DNA from: an uncultured Prevotella sp.
Lineage (GTDB): Bacteria > Bacteroidota > Bacteroidia > Bacteroidales > Bacteroidaceae
Direction of reading: 5' to 3'
DNA: 27,913 bases
Assembly (NCBI GenBank): GCA_905210845.1
Contig: CAJLYG010000020.1
Coordinates: 1 to 27,913, forward strand
Shown: piece by piece, positions 1 through 8,004 of the stretch
Layout: each line of letters starts with the position of its first letter
How positions within the stretch are numbered: position 1 is the first letter of the stretch
The notes under the pieces: model-generated
Told to the model about the DNA's origin: nothing
Seen by the model: the letters and a program-made list of their open reading frames with translations, nothing else
Databases searched by the model: none
Translations under genes and position numbers: made by a program

Positions 1-948
1 CGCAGCAGCCGCCTTACGTTGTGCCTCGGCAGCAGCACGAGCACGAGCCTTTGCTACCTCCTGGGCAACCAACCGATCAATCTGGGCATTCAAGGCAGCA
101 TCTTTCTGACGCTGTTGGGCAAGGATGCCCTGAATGGTTTTTTGCTGCTTTTGCAAGCCTTGGACAACTTGCTGCTGCTCATTCTGCTTACTCTGCAGTT
201 CAGCATGCGCCTTTTGGTTCTTATACAGTAAAGTATTCTTATGTCCCTTCACCGTTTCTAGTTGCCGATGCTTGTTGTTCACCTGGTTCTGCTTAGCCAT
301 AACCTGTTCACCCTGCGCGCGCTGGAAAGCAGCATACTCACGGACAAAGCGCAAGCGACGATACATTTGGGTAAGGCTTTTGGCAGAAAATATAAACATC
401 AGTCGATCCTGCACCGTACGATGACGCGCCATATATCGCATCGACTTCATGTATTTTGCCTTGCGATCATTCAACTGTTGTTCCAATGTCTTCAACTGGG
501 ATTTCAGAATTCCGATATTCCCCTCAATATGATGGATATCAGACTGGATGCCATCAATGGATTTTTGGCGGTCCTCAATCTCACTGTTGATGACCATCAA
601 GTTTTGGAGACGCTGCTTAACATCAGCCTGATTATGCCGGAGTGCCTGTTCTTGCTCCCGGATTTTCTTCTGAATCGCCGCGCGCTGGCTTTGCAATCCC
701 CGGATAGAAGAATTGGTGTATATGGTGTTATTGGCTTTCTTCGTCGTCTTCGCCGCCTTGCCCTTTGCCCTTGTCCTTGCGGAAGAGCCCTTGGCGGTCG
801 TACTCGAAGTCTTCTTAGAGGAAGTTGTTTTACGCCGGTCCGTCGTCTGTGTGATCTTGGCTTTCCTTGTAGTAGACCGCTTTTGCGTCTGACCCCCCAT
901 GGAAAGCGTGGCCGACAGCAACAGGATCATGATAGCTATTCGTCTCAT
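1..948 (-). CDS. Murein hydrolase activator EnvC-like protein, N-terminal part (runs off left edge)
   Basis: The reading frame is open from an ATG at 948 to the window edge, giving 316 codons without a stop. The product starts with a signal peptide (MRRIAIMILLLSATLSMGG), followed by a low-complexity Lys/Thr/Ser stretch to about residue 75. A long Gln/Lys-rich coiled coil with many heptad-like repeats follows, and the visible part ends in an Ala/Arg-rich segment. This is the usual front half of EnvC/NlpD-type proteins, which work in the periplasm. In that family a C-terminal LytM/M23 domain activates septal amidases or cleaves peptidoglycan. The M23 domain would lie outside the window, so the assignment rests on the coiled coil and context. 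The start codon follows the DUF4292 stop with no gap, so the two are probably translationally coupled. Another coiled-coil envelope protein is possible but less likely. Confidence 0.75.
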   Translation of the reverse strand, partial: MRRIAIMILLLSATLSMGGQTQKRSTTRKAKITQTTDRRKTTSSKKTSSTTAKGSSARTRAKGKAAKTTKKANNTIYTNSSIRGLQSQRAAIQKKIREQEQALRHNQADVKQRLQNLMVINSEIEDRQKSIDGIQSDIHHIEGNIGILKSQLKTLEQQLNDRKAKYMKSMRYMARHRTVQDRLMFIFSAKSLTQMYRRLRFVREYAAFQRAQGEQVMAKQNQVNNKHRQLETVKGHKNTLLYKNQKAHAELQSKQNEQQQVVQGLQKQQKTIQGILAQQRQKDAALNAQIDRLVAQEVAKARARAAAEAQRKAAAA

Positions 949-1842
949 TTACATACTCAATAATTTACCTAAGACATCCTTAGGCTCTACTTTCTTATAC
1001 TTACTGGACACGGAAGTCTCAGGATCCCAGTCTGAGTCTGTTCTCACACTGTTCATCTCTATTGTCACTTCCATCTTCTGCATTTTCTTCGAGGCAGTCG
1101 TCGTGAAATCGAAAGCCTGCGTGGCAGGGAACATTTTCGTGCCCACTGCCTTGAAATCATCATATTTCCAATTGAGGGTCGACGTCCCATGATCCTTGCT
1201 CACATACTTGATGATGGCAGAAACAATACGACCGGTCGTGCGACTTGCATCCCACTGGTAATGCATGTTACTATGGGTAAGGGTCACGGGCAGAACGTCC
1301 CCTCCCTCATGTGTGTTGATCTCAAACTTCTCTAAATCTCCTTCTGATACCTTCTGTGCGCCCGGCAGCAACAACTGGTTCCAGAAAAGAGCCTGCAGGC
1401 TATAGAAATTCAGTCCATTCTGCTGGAGGAAATCCAACTCATTATAGTCTGCTTTCACATATTGCTTATGAATACGGTCGACAACAAGGACATAGGTCGG
1501 TGTAAACTCCAAGCGTCCCACCTCTGATCCGATGAGCGGCATTGACAGTTGCAATCGAATCACGACATCTTTTCGCATGTGGACGGAGCCAGGCACAGAG
1601 ATATCATCTTTATTCCCAGCCTTCAAGGTAAAAGTCATATTACCAACAATATTCTTGGCATAAACCTGATTGTCTGACACCTTCTGCAGGAAGGCCAACT
1701 TCTGCACGCCGGTCGCTGGTTGCTGGGAACTTGTCTGATGGGTTATTGTACTGTCCTGTACGATAGCCTTCTTGCTTCCGCAAGATGCCATGGCCAATAG
1801 GGACACGCACAGGATGGTATTCTTGATGATCGACTTTTTCAT
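949..1842 (-). CDS. DUF4292 family lipoprotein
   Basis: This 297-residue protein begins with a signal peptide ending in a lipobox (LAMASC, cysteine at about residue 21), so it should be lipid-anchored in the envelope. The body contains alternating beta-like segments such as NMTFTLKAG and VVIRLQLSMPLIGSEVGRLEFTP. These match my memory of DUF4292, a Bacteroidetes family with a LolA/LolB-like lipid-binding fold. Its exact substrate is not known to me. It sits between the TPR lipoprotein gene (1 nt gap) and the EnvC-like gene (0 nt gap), an order often seen in Bacteroidales. A role in outer-membrane or peptidoglycan maintenance is inferred from that context only. Confidence 0.75.
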   Translation of the reverse strand: MKKSIIKNTILCVSLLAMASCGSKKAIVQDSTITHQTSSQQPATGVQKLAFLQKVSDNQVYAKNIVGNMTFTLKAGNKDDISVPGSVHMRKDVVIRLQLSMPLIGSEVGRLEFTPTYVLVVDRIHKQYVKADYNELDFLQQNGLNFYSLQALFWNQLLLPGAQKVSEGDLEKFEINTHEGGDVLPVTLTHSNMHYQWDASRTTGRIVSAIIKYVSKDHGTSTLNWKYDDFKAVGTKMFPATQAFDFTTTASKKMQKMEVTIEMNSVRTDSDWDPETSVSSKYKKVEPKDVLGKLLSM

Positions 1843-1843
1843 A

Positions 1844-3655
1844 TTACTTGATATATTTCTTCAACTTAATTTTCCGCTCGAGTATCGCTTGGTTATCAAC
1901 GCCACCGGCTTTCAACGCTTTTTTCCAATAATCCAAAGCTGCTGTCATGTCCCCCAACTTGGCATGTATATCCCCTGCATGTTCGAGGACGACACCGCTC
2001 TGAACTGAATCCGTATCATTCAGAACAGCTTGGTCTGCATAGATCTTCGCCTCGGCATAACGCCCTTGCATGAAAAGAATCCAAGCATAAGTGTCCAAGA
2101 AGGTCGAGTTCCTGGGTTCTGCTTGCACGGTCTTATAGCTCATCTGCTCTGCCTTCTGCAACTCACGGTTTTCCTGACTCAGGAAATACGCATAATTGTT
2201 CAGGCATTCCACGTTATCTGCTTTCCATTGCAGGCAACTGTCATAAGCAGCAAAGGCCTCATCCGCCTTTCCTTTCTGGTGAAGGATATCACCCATGAAC
2301 CCATAGAAATCAGAGACAATATTGGGATCACTCTGTGAGTTAATCTCGCTCACTCCCTTCTGGAAGGTATTCAATGCCATATCTGTTTCGTTCTTCTGAT
2401 AATAGGCAACACCAAGGAAATAATAAAAGGCCATCTCCTCTGGGTTATACTCCAAGGCAGGCTTGCTCAAGTCGATAACCTTGTCCCAGTTCTTCTTTGC
2501 CCATTGAGCTTGGATCAACTGGAACCTTGCCGCAGCATTGTCCGGAGCGATATCTATGACATGCTGGTATGCCTTTAGAACAGAATCCTGCGGCATTTTC
2601 TTCAAGCTCATGTATGCTGCGTTCAGACCCGCCACATCCGCATCTTTCGGATGTGCTGCCATTACGCGCTGAAAGAGACGGAGAATCTTCGTGCTGTCCC
2701 CGCCCTCTTGCTGGTTATCGCGGACAGCTTGTTGCAATAACGTTATTCGACTTTCAGAGGAAGTTTTTGGACTCAGAAGCATTTGTTCCTTCATCTGGTT
2801 GGCCAGGGAATCCTGCCCCATCGCCTGATAATAATCCGCCATGGAACTCTGTACATAGGCATTGTCCGGTTCCTCCTTCAATGCCGCCGAGAAAATCCGG
2901 TAAGCGTCCTTTTCCCGTTTATTTTGCATCAGCCAATTGCCCATCATCACCTTATAATTCAAGTCGCTCGGATGGGCATCTGATAATTTCTTCAGGACAC
3001 CGAATGCGGATTTCTTGTCACCCTTAAGTTCATAAACTTGCATCTTCGACAGGATGATCTCCTCGCTCTCCCCCTCTATCTGCTCAATCCTGTTGATGGT
3101 CGAGAGCATCTTGTCATAATCTTTCTGCTGCTGATACAACCGCAAGAGGATCTCAAGGACATCCTCACGGTCTTTGTTACGAGCATATAATTCCTCAAAG
3201 GAATCAATAGCCTTGACATAGTCTTTGGCATTCGTATAATATTGCGCGACTCTCTCTATATAATAACTATTATCGGGATTCAACGCAGCCGCCTTCTCAA
3301 GATGGTTCAACGCCAAAGAGTCCTGCTTCAATTCCGAGAGATAAACAGATTCCGCGAAGTAAGCCTCCGCAGCATCCGGATTGATCTTCAGGGCATGCTG
3401 CAACAAGTCATAGGCAGCTGCATAATGGCCTGCATTTTCCTGACGTACCGACTCCAGGAAGAAATAGTCATAGCGTAAGCTATCCTCAGCACTCAATGTA
3501 CTTCGGACTGCTACTCCGTCAGCAGTACGTTCCAACTGTCCCCCCTTCTTCTGAAGGGCAGCATTCCTCGTTGCACAGGATCCCATTATCAAGGATAAGC
3601 CGACGATACTCACGAAGAATAGATTTCTATGTCTCACGATCGACTTCAAGATCAT
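1844..3655 (-). CDS. TPR-repeat lipoprotein
   Basis: This protein has 603 residues. The N-terminus carries a signal sequence with lipobox LIMGSC, so a lipid-anchored envelope location is expected. The rest is a long run of tetratricopeptide-like helix pairs. Examples are the segments around YAAAYDLLQHALKINPDAAEAYF and, later, FYYFLGVAYYQKNETDMAL and NNYAYFLS; the AYFLSQENRELQKAEQMS and YAWILFMQGRYAEAKIYA segments near the C-terminus are typical TPR units. Such proteins act as scaffolds for envelope complexes, and no catalytic motif is visible. It lies 9 nt downstream of dut and 1 nt upstream of the DUF4292 gene, so it is almost certainly in the same transcript. The partner protein cannot be told from sequence. 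Confidence 0.85.
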   Translation of the reverse strand: MILKSIVRHRNLFFVSIVGLSLIMGSCATRNAALQKKGGQLERTADGVAVRSTLSAEDSLRYDYFFLESVRQENAGHYAAAYDLLQHALKINPDAAEAYFAESVYLSELKQDSLALNHLEKAAALNPDNSYYIERVAQYYTNAKDYVKAIDSFEELYARNKDREDVLEILLRLYQQQKDYDKMLSTINRIEQIEGESEEIILSKMQVYELKGDKKSAFGVLKKLSDAHPSDLNYKVMMGNWLMQNKREKDAYRIFSAALKEEPDNAYVQSSMADYYQAMGQDSLANQMKEQMLLSPKTSSESRITLLQQAVRDNQQEGGDSTKILRLFQRVMAAHPKDADVAGLNAAYMSLKKMPQDSVLKAYQHVIDIAPDNAAARFQLIQAQWAKKNWDKVIDLSKPALEYNPEEMAFYYFLGVAYYQKNETDMALNTFQKGVSEINSQSDPNIVSDFYGFMGDILHQKGKADEAFAAYDSCLQWKADNVECLNNYAYFLSQENRELQKAEQMSYKTVQAEPRNSTFLDTYAWILFMQGRYAEAKIYADQAVLNDTDSVQSGVVLEHAGDIHAKLGDMTAALDYWKKALKAGGVDNQAILERKIKLKKYIK

Positions 3656-3664
3656 TAGATTGAA

Positions 3665-4102
3665 TTATTGAATACCCGTATGACCATAACCGCCCTCGCC
3701 CCGTTCTGTCTCATCGAGCTGCGCTACTTCCACGAACGCACCTTGTTCATGACGGGCGATGATCATTTGAGCAATACGTTCACCATCATGGATCACGAAA
3801 TCCTCATGGCTGAGATTAATCAAGAGTACCCCAATCTCACCACGGTAGTCAGCATCAATGGTTCCGGGGGAGTTCAAGACAGTGATTCCTTTCTTCAACG
3901 CTAAACCACTGCGAGGACGTACCTGAGCTTCAAAGCCTGCAGGAAGGGCGATGTGCAAGCCCGTCTTGACAATGGCACGCTCTAAAGGATGAAGGGTGAT
4001 GGGAGCATCTAAATTGGCACGGAGATCCATCCCCGCACTCTGTTCCGTAGCATACACCGGCAACGGCTGGTGCCCTTTGTTTACGACTTTTATTGTGACC
4101 AT
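3665..4102 (-). CDS. dut: dUTP diphosphatase (dUTPase)
   Basis: The enzyme hydrolyses dUTP to dUMP and pyrophosphate in the cytoplasm. This keeps uracil out of DNA and feeds thymidylate synthesis. All five trimeric dUTPase motifs are present in the 145 residues: AGMDLRA (24-29), [11 protein letters not shown] (63-73), [11 protein letters not shown] (80-90, with the catalytic Asp), ERIAQMII (108-115) and [10 protein letters not shown] (134-143). The length is typical of the family. It is the first gene of the leftward unit that continues into the TPR and DUF4292 lipoprotein genes, and it is divergent from dgt, another dNTP hydrolase. A -7 promoter element lies 26 nt upstream of the ATG. Confidence 0.97.
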   Translation of the reverse strand: MVTIKVVNKGHQPLPVYATEQSAGMDLRANLDAPITLHPLERAIVKTGLHIALPAGFEAQVRPRSGLALKKGITVLNSPGTIDADYRGEIGVLLINLSHEDFVIHDGERIAQMIIARHEQGAFVEVAQLDETERGEGGYGHTGIQ

Positions 4103-4128
4103 GATTGCAAATTACCTTATTTAAAATG

Positions 4129-4136
4129 CAAAAATA
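4129..4136 (-). promoter_or_regulatory. Predicted -7 element for the dut operon
   Basis: Read on the minus strand this is TATTTTTG, a match to the Bacteroidetes -7 consensus TAnnTTTG. It is followed by the dut ATG after 26 nt, which fits a short 5' leader. I see no clear -33 TTTG at the expected 19-21 nt spacing, so support comes from the -7 box and its location. Confidence 0.6.
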
Positions 4137-4200
4137 GTGAATTCTATCCATATAGAGATATTTTTCGAAGTAAAAAGCAGGAAATTATCTAAAATTACAT

Positions 4201-4208
4201 TACTTTTG
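4201..4208 (+). promoter_or_regulatory. Predicted -7 element for dgt (very short leader)
   Basis: TACTTTTG matches the Bacteroidetes -7 consensus TAnnTTTG. Only 9 nt separate it from the first of three consecutive ATG codons at 4218, 4221 and 4224. Transcription normally starts a few bases past this element, so the mRNA would have almost no leader. No good -33 element is visible. Confidence 0.55.
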
Positions 4209-4217
4209 CGAAAAGAA

Positions 4218-5561
4218 ATGATGATGAACTGGCTACAATTAATATCCAACAAACGCCTGGGACAGGAGCACCGACATGTGCTGAGACACGATGACCGATC
4301 GGAATTCAAACGGGATTACGACCGGTTGATCTTCTCTGCTCCATTCCGCAGGTTACAGAACAAGACCCAAGTTTTTCCTCTGCCTGGGTCAGTTTTTGTC
4401 CATAACCGTTTGACACACAGCCTTGAGGTAGCATCAGTAGGCATGTCATTAGGGAATGACATTGCCAGAAAGCTGAAAACCATACATCCAGAACTGGCAA
4501 ACACCCTGTTTGAGGAGATTGGAACTATCGTTAGTGCTGCCTGTCTGGCACATGACATGGGGAACCCACCCTTTGGGCATAGCGGAGAAAAAGCTATCCA
4601 GACGTTTTTTACAGAAGGAAAAGGATTGGAATTGAAAGGGGAATTAAACGCGGACTTCTGGAATGACATCACTCATTTCGAAGGAAACGCCAACGCTTTT
4701 CGCTTGCTCACGCACCGCTTCAACGGAAGACGTTCCGGAGGATTTGTCATGACTTATTCTTCTCTTGCCAGTATTGTCAAATATCCTTTCGCAAGTAGCT
4801 TAGCTGGAGGACACGGTAAGTTTGGCTTCTTCTCATCGGAATCAGGAATTTATCAAAAAATCGCCGATGAATTGGGCATTATTTGCAAAAGTGAGCCTGG
4901 GGATCCACTCTGCTATGTCCGCCATCCTTTGGTTTATTTAGTCGAGGCTGCAGATGACATTTGCTATGAAATCATGGACATTGAAGATGCCTATAAACTT
5001 AAACTTCTTTCATTATCAGAGACGGAAGAGTTGCTCTTAGGATTCTTTGATGAAGAGACGCAGCAGAAGATCAGGGACAGAATCCTTGAGGAAGGCGTGA
5101 CCGACGATAATGAAAAAGTCGTCTATATGAGAGCTTGCGCCATTAGTAGGCTGGAATCCGAGTGTGTCAACGTCTTCGTTCTTCATGAAAAAGAAATCCT
5201 CAATGGGGTCTTCAAAGGAAGTCTCATCGACAACCTGCCAAGACAGGAGCGAGAGGCTTACCGCCAATGCGCGCAAACCTCCATGAAGAAGATATACAGG
5301 AGCAAGTTAGTCTTAGACGTGGAACTCAGTGGTTACAAGATCATGGAGACCTTGATGGAAACCCTAACCGACGCTGCCGTTAACCCGGAGCGTTTCCATT
5401 CTCGGCAACTGATTAGCCGGTTCAGTAGTCAATACGAGATCAACGATGAGAAATTGGAGACCAGGATCATGTCTGTTATTGACTATATCAGTGGCATGAC
5501 AGATGTCTATGCCTTGGATATCTACCAAAAGATTAACGGAATCTCTCTACCAATCATCTAA
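4218..5561 (+). CDS. dgt: dGTP triphosphohydrolase (dGTPase, HD domain)
   Basis: The product hydrolyses dGTP to deoxyguanosine and triphosphate and so limits the dNTP pool. It has about 447 residues, usual for this subfamily. Conserved blocks visible are FSAPFRRLQNKTQVFPLP (about 39-56), the metal histidine in RLTHSLEV (H67), the HD pair in AHDMGNPPFGHSGE (H112, D113) and a later EAADDICYE block holding the distal metal ligand. Three ATG codons occur in tandem at 4218, 4221 and 4224. Relatives I remember start at MNW, so 4224 may be the true start. The frame stays open upstream to a non-ATG codon at 4137, but the promoter element at 4201-4208 makes that longer start unlikely. It is divergent from dut. 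Confidence 0.93.
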   Translation: MMMNWLQLISNKRLGQEHRHVLRHDDRSEFKRDYDRLIFSAPFRRLQNKTQVFPLPGSVFVHNRLTHSLEVASVGMSLGNDIARKLKTIHPELANTLFEEIGTIVSAACLAHDMGNPPFGHSGEKAIQTFFTEGKGLELKGELNADFWNDITHFEGNANAFRLLTHRFNGRRSGGFVMTYSSLASIVKYPFASSLAGGHGKFGFFSSESGIYQKIADELGIICKSEPGDPLCYVRHPLVYLVEAADDICYEIMDIEDAYKLKLLSLSETEELLLGFFDEETQQKIRDRILEEGVTDDNEKVVYMRACAISRLESECVNVFVLHEKEILNGVFKGSLIDNLPRQEREAYRQCAQTSMKKIYRSKLVLDVELSGYKIMETLMETLTDAAVNPERFHSRQLISRFSSQYEINDEKLETRIMSVIDYISGMTDVYALDIYQKINGISLPII

Positions 5562-5626
5562 ATTGCGGGAATTTACTACCTTTTTCGAGGAAAAATCATC
5601 TATAGGGAAGAATAATAGCCAGAAAA

Positions 5627-5658
5627 TTTGTTTATCCGGAATAAAACACTTATATTTG
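5627..5658 (+). promoter_or_regulatory. Strong Bacteroidetes-type promoter for the 50-residue small ORF
   Basis: A -33 element TTTG (5627-5630) is followed after exactly 20 nt by a perfect -7 element TATATTTG (5651-5658). This is one of the best matches in the window to the TTTG-N19-21-TAnnTTTG consensus. The predicted start of transcription is near 5664, which gives a leader of about 26 nt before the ATG at 5690. Confidence 0.75.
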
Positions 5659-5689
5659 CGGAATATATCATTCTACAAACCTTTCGCAA

Positions 5690-5842
5690 ATGGAAAAACT
5701 AAATTACGTAAAGCCTCAAATTCGAGTATTAGCGATTGAATGTGAGCTTTTAGCCGATTCTGAATCCCAGAACTCCTCAAGGAAGTCATATATTCCTATT
5801 GATGAGAACGCAGAACCGGATGAAAATTGGGTAGCCCAATAA
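5690..5842 (+). CDS. Small protein of 50 residues, unknown function
   Basis: The ORF has 50 codons and starts with ATG. Its N-terminal part is MEKLNYVKPQIRV, followed by ECELLADSES, a Ser-rich middle and an acidic end with PDENW. The order (basic Met-Lys/Glu start, Tyr-x-x-Pro, alternating hydrophobics, a Leu-Leu-Ala-x-Ser block, polar acidic tail) resembles a large group of uncharacterised short proteins I associate with Prevotella and Bacteroides. That resemblance is from memory and not a database match. There is no signal peptide or membrane segment. It is monocistronic, between dgt (same strand, 128 nt upstream) and the convergent GlsB-like gene, with its own strong promoter. The 115 nt that follow to 5957 hold no other gene. 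It is coding by promoter and composition, but function is unknown. Confidence 0.65.
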   Translation: MEKLNYVKPQIRVLAIECELLADSESQNSSRKSYIPIDENAEPDENWVAQ

Positions 5843-5904
5843 GGGAGAGCACCTTGAAAGATGAGATATCTCCAGAATACCTGCTATTCGGAGGCTCTAA
5901 GAGA

Positions 5905-5925
5905 CACTAATGCTAACCGTTAGTG
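5905..5925. repeat. Short inverted repeat between convergent genes, possible weak terminator
   Basis: CACTAA and TTAGTG form a 6-bp stem with a 9-nt loop, between the small ORF and the convergent GlsB-like gene. Neither side has a T-run, so intrinsic termination is doubtful. A TACTTTTG motif follows at 5932-5939 on the plus strand but faces the 3' end of the leftward gene. Confidence 0.3.
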
Positions 5926-5957
5926 CCTGTATACTTTTGCGTACAAGAGAGAAGAGC

Positions 5958-6950
5958 TTAATAGTCCTTTTTATAAATGATTTTGTTCGCACCACTTGTA
6001 ATTTTTAAAGCCTCCGGATGCTCCTTAATAAAACTGTCGATATGGCGGATTCGCTTTTCCTCTAAGATCTCATCGACTGCAATCAGGATACCGGTTTCCT
6101 CAACATCTCCAAAGCCATAATTAATGGCTGTGCCGAAAAGCTTCATCGTGGGGCTCAGCCCCATATAAGCATTCACCAAAGGTGGAATATTATAGCCAAG
6201 CTTACGGATTTCATGGTTTAGAATACGATAATCCTTCTTAAAATCATCTTCCTTGAAGATTGCAGCCAACTCTTGTTCTGGCGTCTCTATTCTCAAAGGT
6301 TTAAGAGGAACGATCAAATGCTCCTTATCATCGAAATGTTTCTTCAGGAAATAGAGAATCATATCGCGTCCACGCCGGATATACGATGGATACATTGTCA
6401 TCTTGCCAAAAAAGTATTTTACCTTCGGATTGATGACCGTCAGAGCGCCAAGACCATCCCAAAGATTATCCAACGCAAAGATGCTTTTGGTGTTTTTTCG
6501 AACATTCTGATATTCAAGTGATACAAAGGAACGCCCCAATTCAACGGTATAAGGAGCATATTCCTTCATAAACTTGTCTGAGAAATGAAACATGTGACTG
6601 GTAGCTAAAATAGGCTGCCCGTTCTGGTCTATTTGCCAATCCTCTCCAAAAAGATAACGATACCCTCCAATAATTTCTTCCGCCTCAGGGTTCCAGACGA
6701 TCAGTTGCCGGCATCCGTTCTCCATGGTATCAAATTCGTCAATATCCATGGACTTCCCCGTCCCCCCACCAGCCGTACGGAAAGCGATTTCCCGCAACCT
6801 TCCAATCTCTTTCATGACATGGGGTGCCTCACGGGCCGTTATCACATAAATTTCGTTATGACTTTTATTTGTCATACGAAGTTGCCTTTCTGGTGTCAAC
6901 TCGCTTTTCAGCAAATCTTTGCTAATCGGTTGGATAATCTCTTCTTCCAT
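5958..6950 (-). CDS. glsB: GNAT-family N-acyltransferase, GlsB-like (glycine lipid synthesis)
   Basis: The 330-residue protein belongs to the hemolysin-like/OlsB group of acyltransferases. Visible hallmarks are REIAFRTAGGGTGK near the N-terminus, an internal IGGYRYLFGEDW segment, ELGRSFV and LWDGLGAL. In Bacteroides the homologous GlsB adds a 3-hydroxy fatty acid to the amino group of glycine, and GlsA adds the second acyl chain. The adjacent upstream gene here is GlsA-like, which supports this reading. The substrate could instead be ornithine, as for OlsB. The ATG at 6950 is chosen as start: the frame extends to a TTG at 6974, but the ATG has an A/G-rich stretch just upstream. The gap to the GlsA-like gene is 46 nt. 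Confidence 0.8.
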   Translation of the reverse strand: MEEEIIQPISKDLLKSELTPERQLRMTNKSHNEIYVITAREAPHVMKEIGRLREIAFRTAGGGTGKSMDIDEFDTMENGCRQLIVWNPEAEEIIGGYRYLFGEDWQIDQNGQPILATSHMFHFSDKFMKEYAPYTVELGRSFVSLEYQNVRKNTKSIFALDNLWDGLGALTVINPKVKYFFGKMTMYPSYIRRGRDMILYFLKKHFDDKEHLIVPLKPLRIETPEQELAAIFKEDDFKKDYRILNHEIRKLGYNIPPLVNAYMGLSPTMKLFGTAINYGFGDVEETGILIAVDEILEEKRIRHIDSFIKEHPEALKITSGANKIIYKKDY

Positions 6951-6996
6951 TTCTCTATTTCTTAAAACGAACAAATCGTGTACGTGTCATTGGCAT

Positions 6997-7824
6997 TTAT
7001 AGTTCGTAAACTTTATCTTCAACAAATTTTGCCCATTCCATCGGTGTCTTGCTTTTGTCAAACGTTTGCCATGGGATCGGCTTTCCAATAGCCACTCGGA
7101 ATGTCTTGTGCACATTCTTATACATTTCATCCACCAAGAACAGCATCGCGACATTAAACTTAACATGGAGTACCTTGCAGATATTTGCCAAATGATAGAA
7201 AAAGTTTGAATTCTGACCGCCAAAATGAATGGGTACGACATCACGATGCGTCTCCACGCTTTTACTAATAAAGGTCTTCTTCCAAGGAAGATCATGGATC
7301 TGACCGTTAATTTTTCTGCTGCACAACCCAGCAGGAAACATCAAGATATGATGTTCACTCTGGAAACCCGCTTCGACCATAGCTGGGAAACTACGGCTCT
7401 GGTTTCCAGTCTTGTTGATAGGGATACACAAAGGAGCCAGCCCCGGAAGCGTCATTAGAATATCATTGACTAAATAACGGAAATTGCTATCATAGTGCCG
7501 ACCGATCATGGCTCCTAATGCCACCCCATCGGCACCCCCTAAGGGATGATTAGAGACAAACGTATAGAGTTTGCCATCATTCTTGTCTGGCAAATTTTCC
7601 TTACCGACGATATCCAGTGTCATATCAAGATAGCGCACGCATTCCTCAAGCCATGGTGTACCTACTTCGTGACGACTTTCCCAGAGATAACGGTTTACCT
7701 CATTCTGATGCACGATACGTTTCAGCCAACTGACCACAAAGCGAGGGACGTATTTCTCCTTCCCTCCCATCTTACTCTTTAAAATATCGTCAACATCTAC
7801 TGTCTTCTCTGTAATCTCATTCAT
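6997..7824 (-). CDS. glsA: PlsC-type 1-acyl-glycerol-3-phosphate acyltransferase-like protein, GlsA-like
   Basis: This 275-residue membrane-associated acyltransferase carries the catalytic block SNHPLGGADG (residues 91-100; H93 and D99, five residues apart) and the later substrate block FPAGLCSRK (163-171). It also has CIPINKTGNQSRS, typical of lysophospholipid or lyso-aminolipid acyltransferases. In Bacteroides thetaiotaomicron the pair GlsB and GlsA makes glycine lipids, with GlsA O-acylating the N-acyl product. The following GlsB-like gene suggests the same pathway. The ATG at 7824 has a GGAG Shine-Dalgarno 6-9 nt upstream, rare in this window, which fixes the start. A phosphatidic acid route (PlsC) cannot be excluded from sequence. 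Confidence 0.8.
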   Translation of the reverse strand: MNEITEKTVDVDDILKSKMGGKEKYVPRFVVSWLKRIVHQNEVNRYLWESRHEVGTPWLEECVRYLDMTLDIVGKENLPDKNDGKLYTFVSNHPLGGADGVALGAMIGRHYDSNFRYLVNDILMTLPGLAPLCIPINKTGNQSRSFPAMVEAGFQSEHHILMFPAGLCSRKINGQIHDLPWKKTFISKSVETHRDVVPIHFGGQNSNFFYHLANICKVLHVKFNVAMLFLVDEMYKNVHKTFRVAIGKPIPWQTFDKSKTPMEWAKFVEDKVYEL

Positions 7825-7847
7825 GTTGCTCCAATACTAACACAATG

Positions 7848-7855
7848 CAAAAATA
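7848..7855 (-). promoter_or_regulatory. Predicted -7 element for the glsA-glsB pair
   Basis: On the minus strand the site reads TATTTTTG, matching TAnnTTTG. The GlsA-like ATG follows after 23 nt, with a GGAG ribosome site between. No -33 element is obvious. Confidence 0.6.
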
Positions 7856-8004
7856 ATATAAGTTTTTCTAATACGTTACTTTTTTGCCCAGAAATGTTCA
7901 AAAATTCTTGATTCTGTAACAATTGAATAGCTTTACATTCCCCTCATGTGGAAAATGCCAAAAACTGTTCTCGCAAAGAATTTAAGGATAATTGGTAAAA
8001 TTTG

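Noticed and set aside
5932..5939. TACTTTTG element on the plus strand between the small ORF and glsB
   Set aside because: It has no -33 partner and points into the 3' end of a convergent gene with no ORF after it; likely chance, or at most an antisense RNA start.
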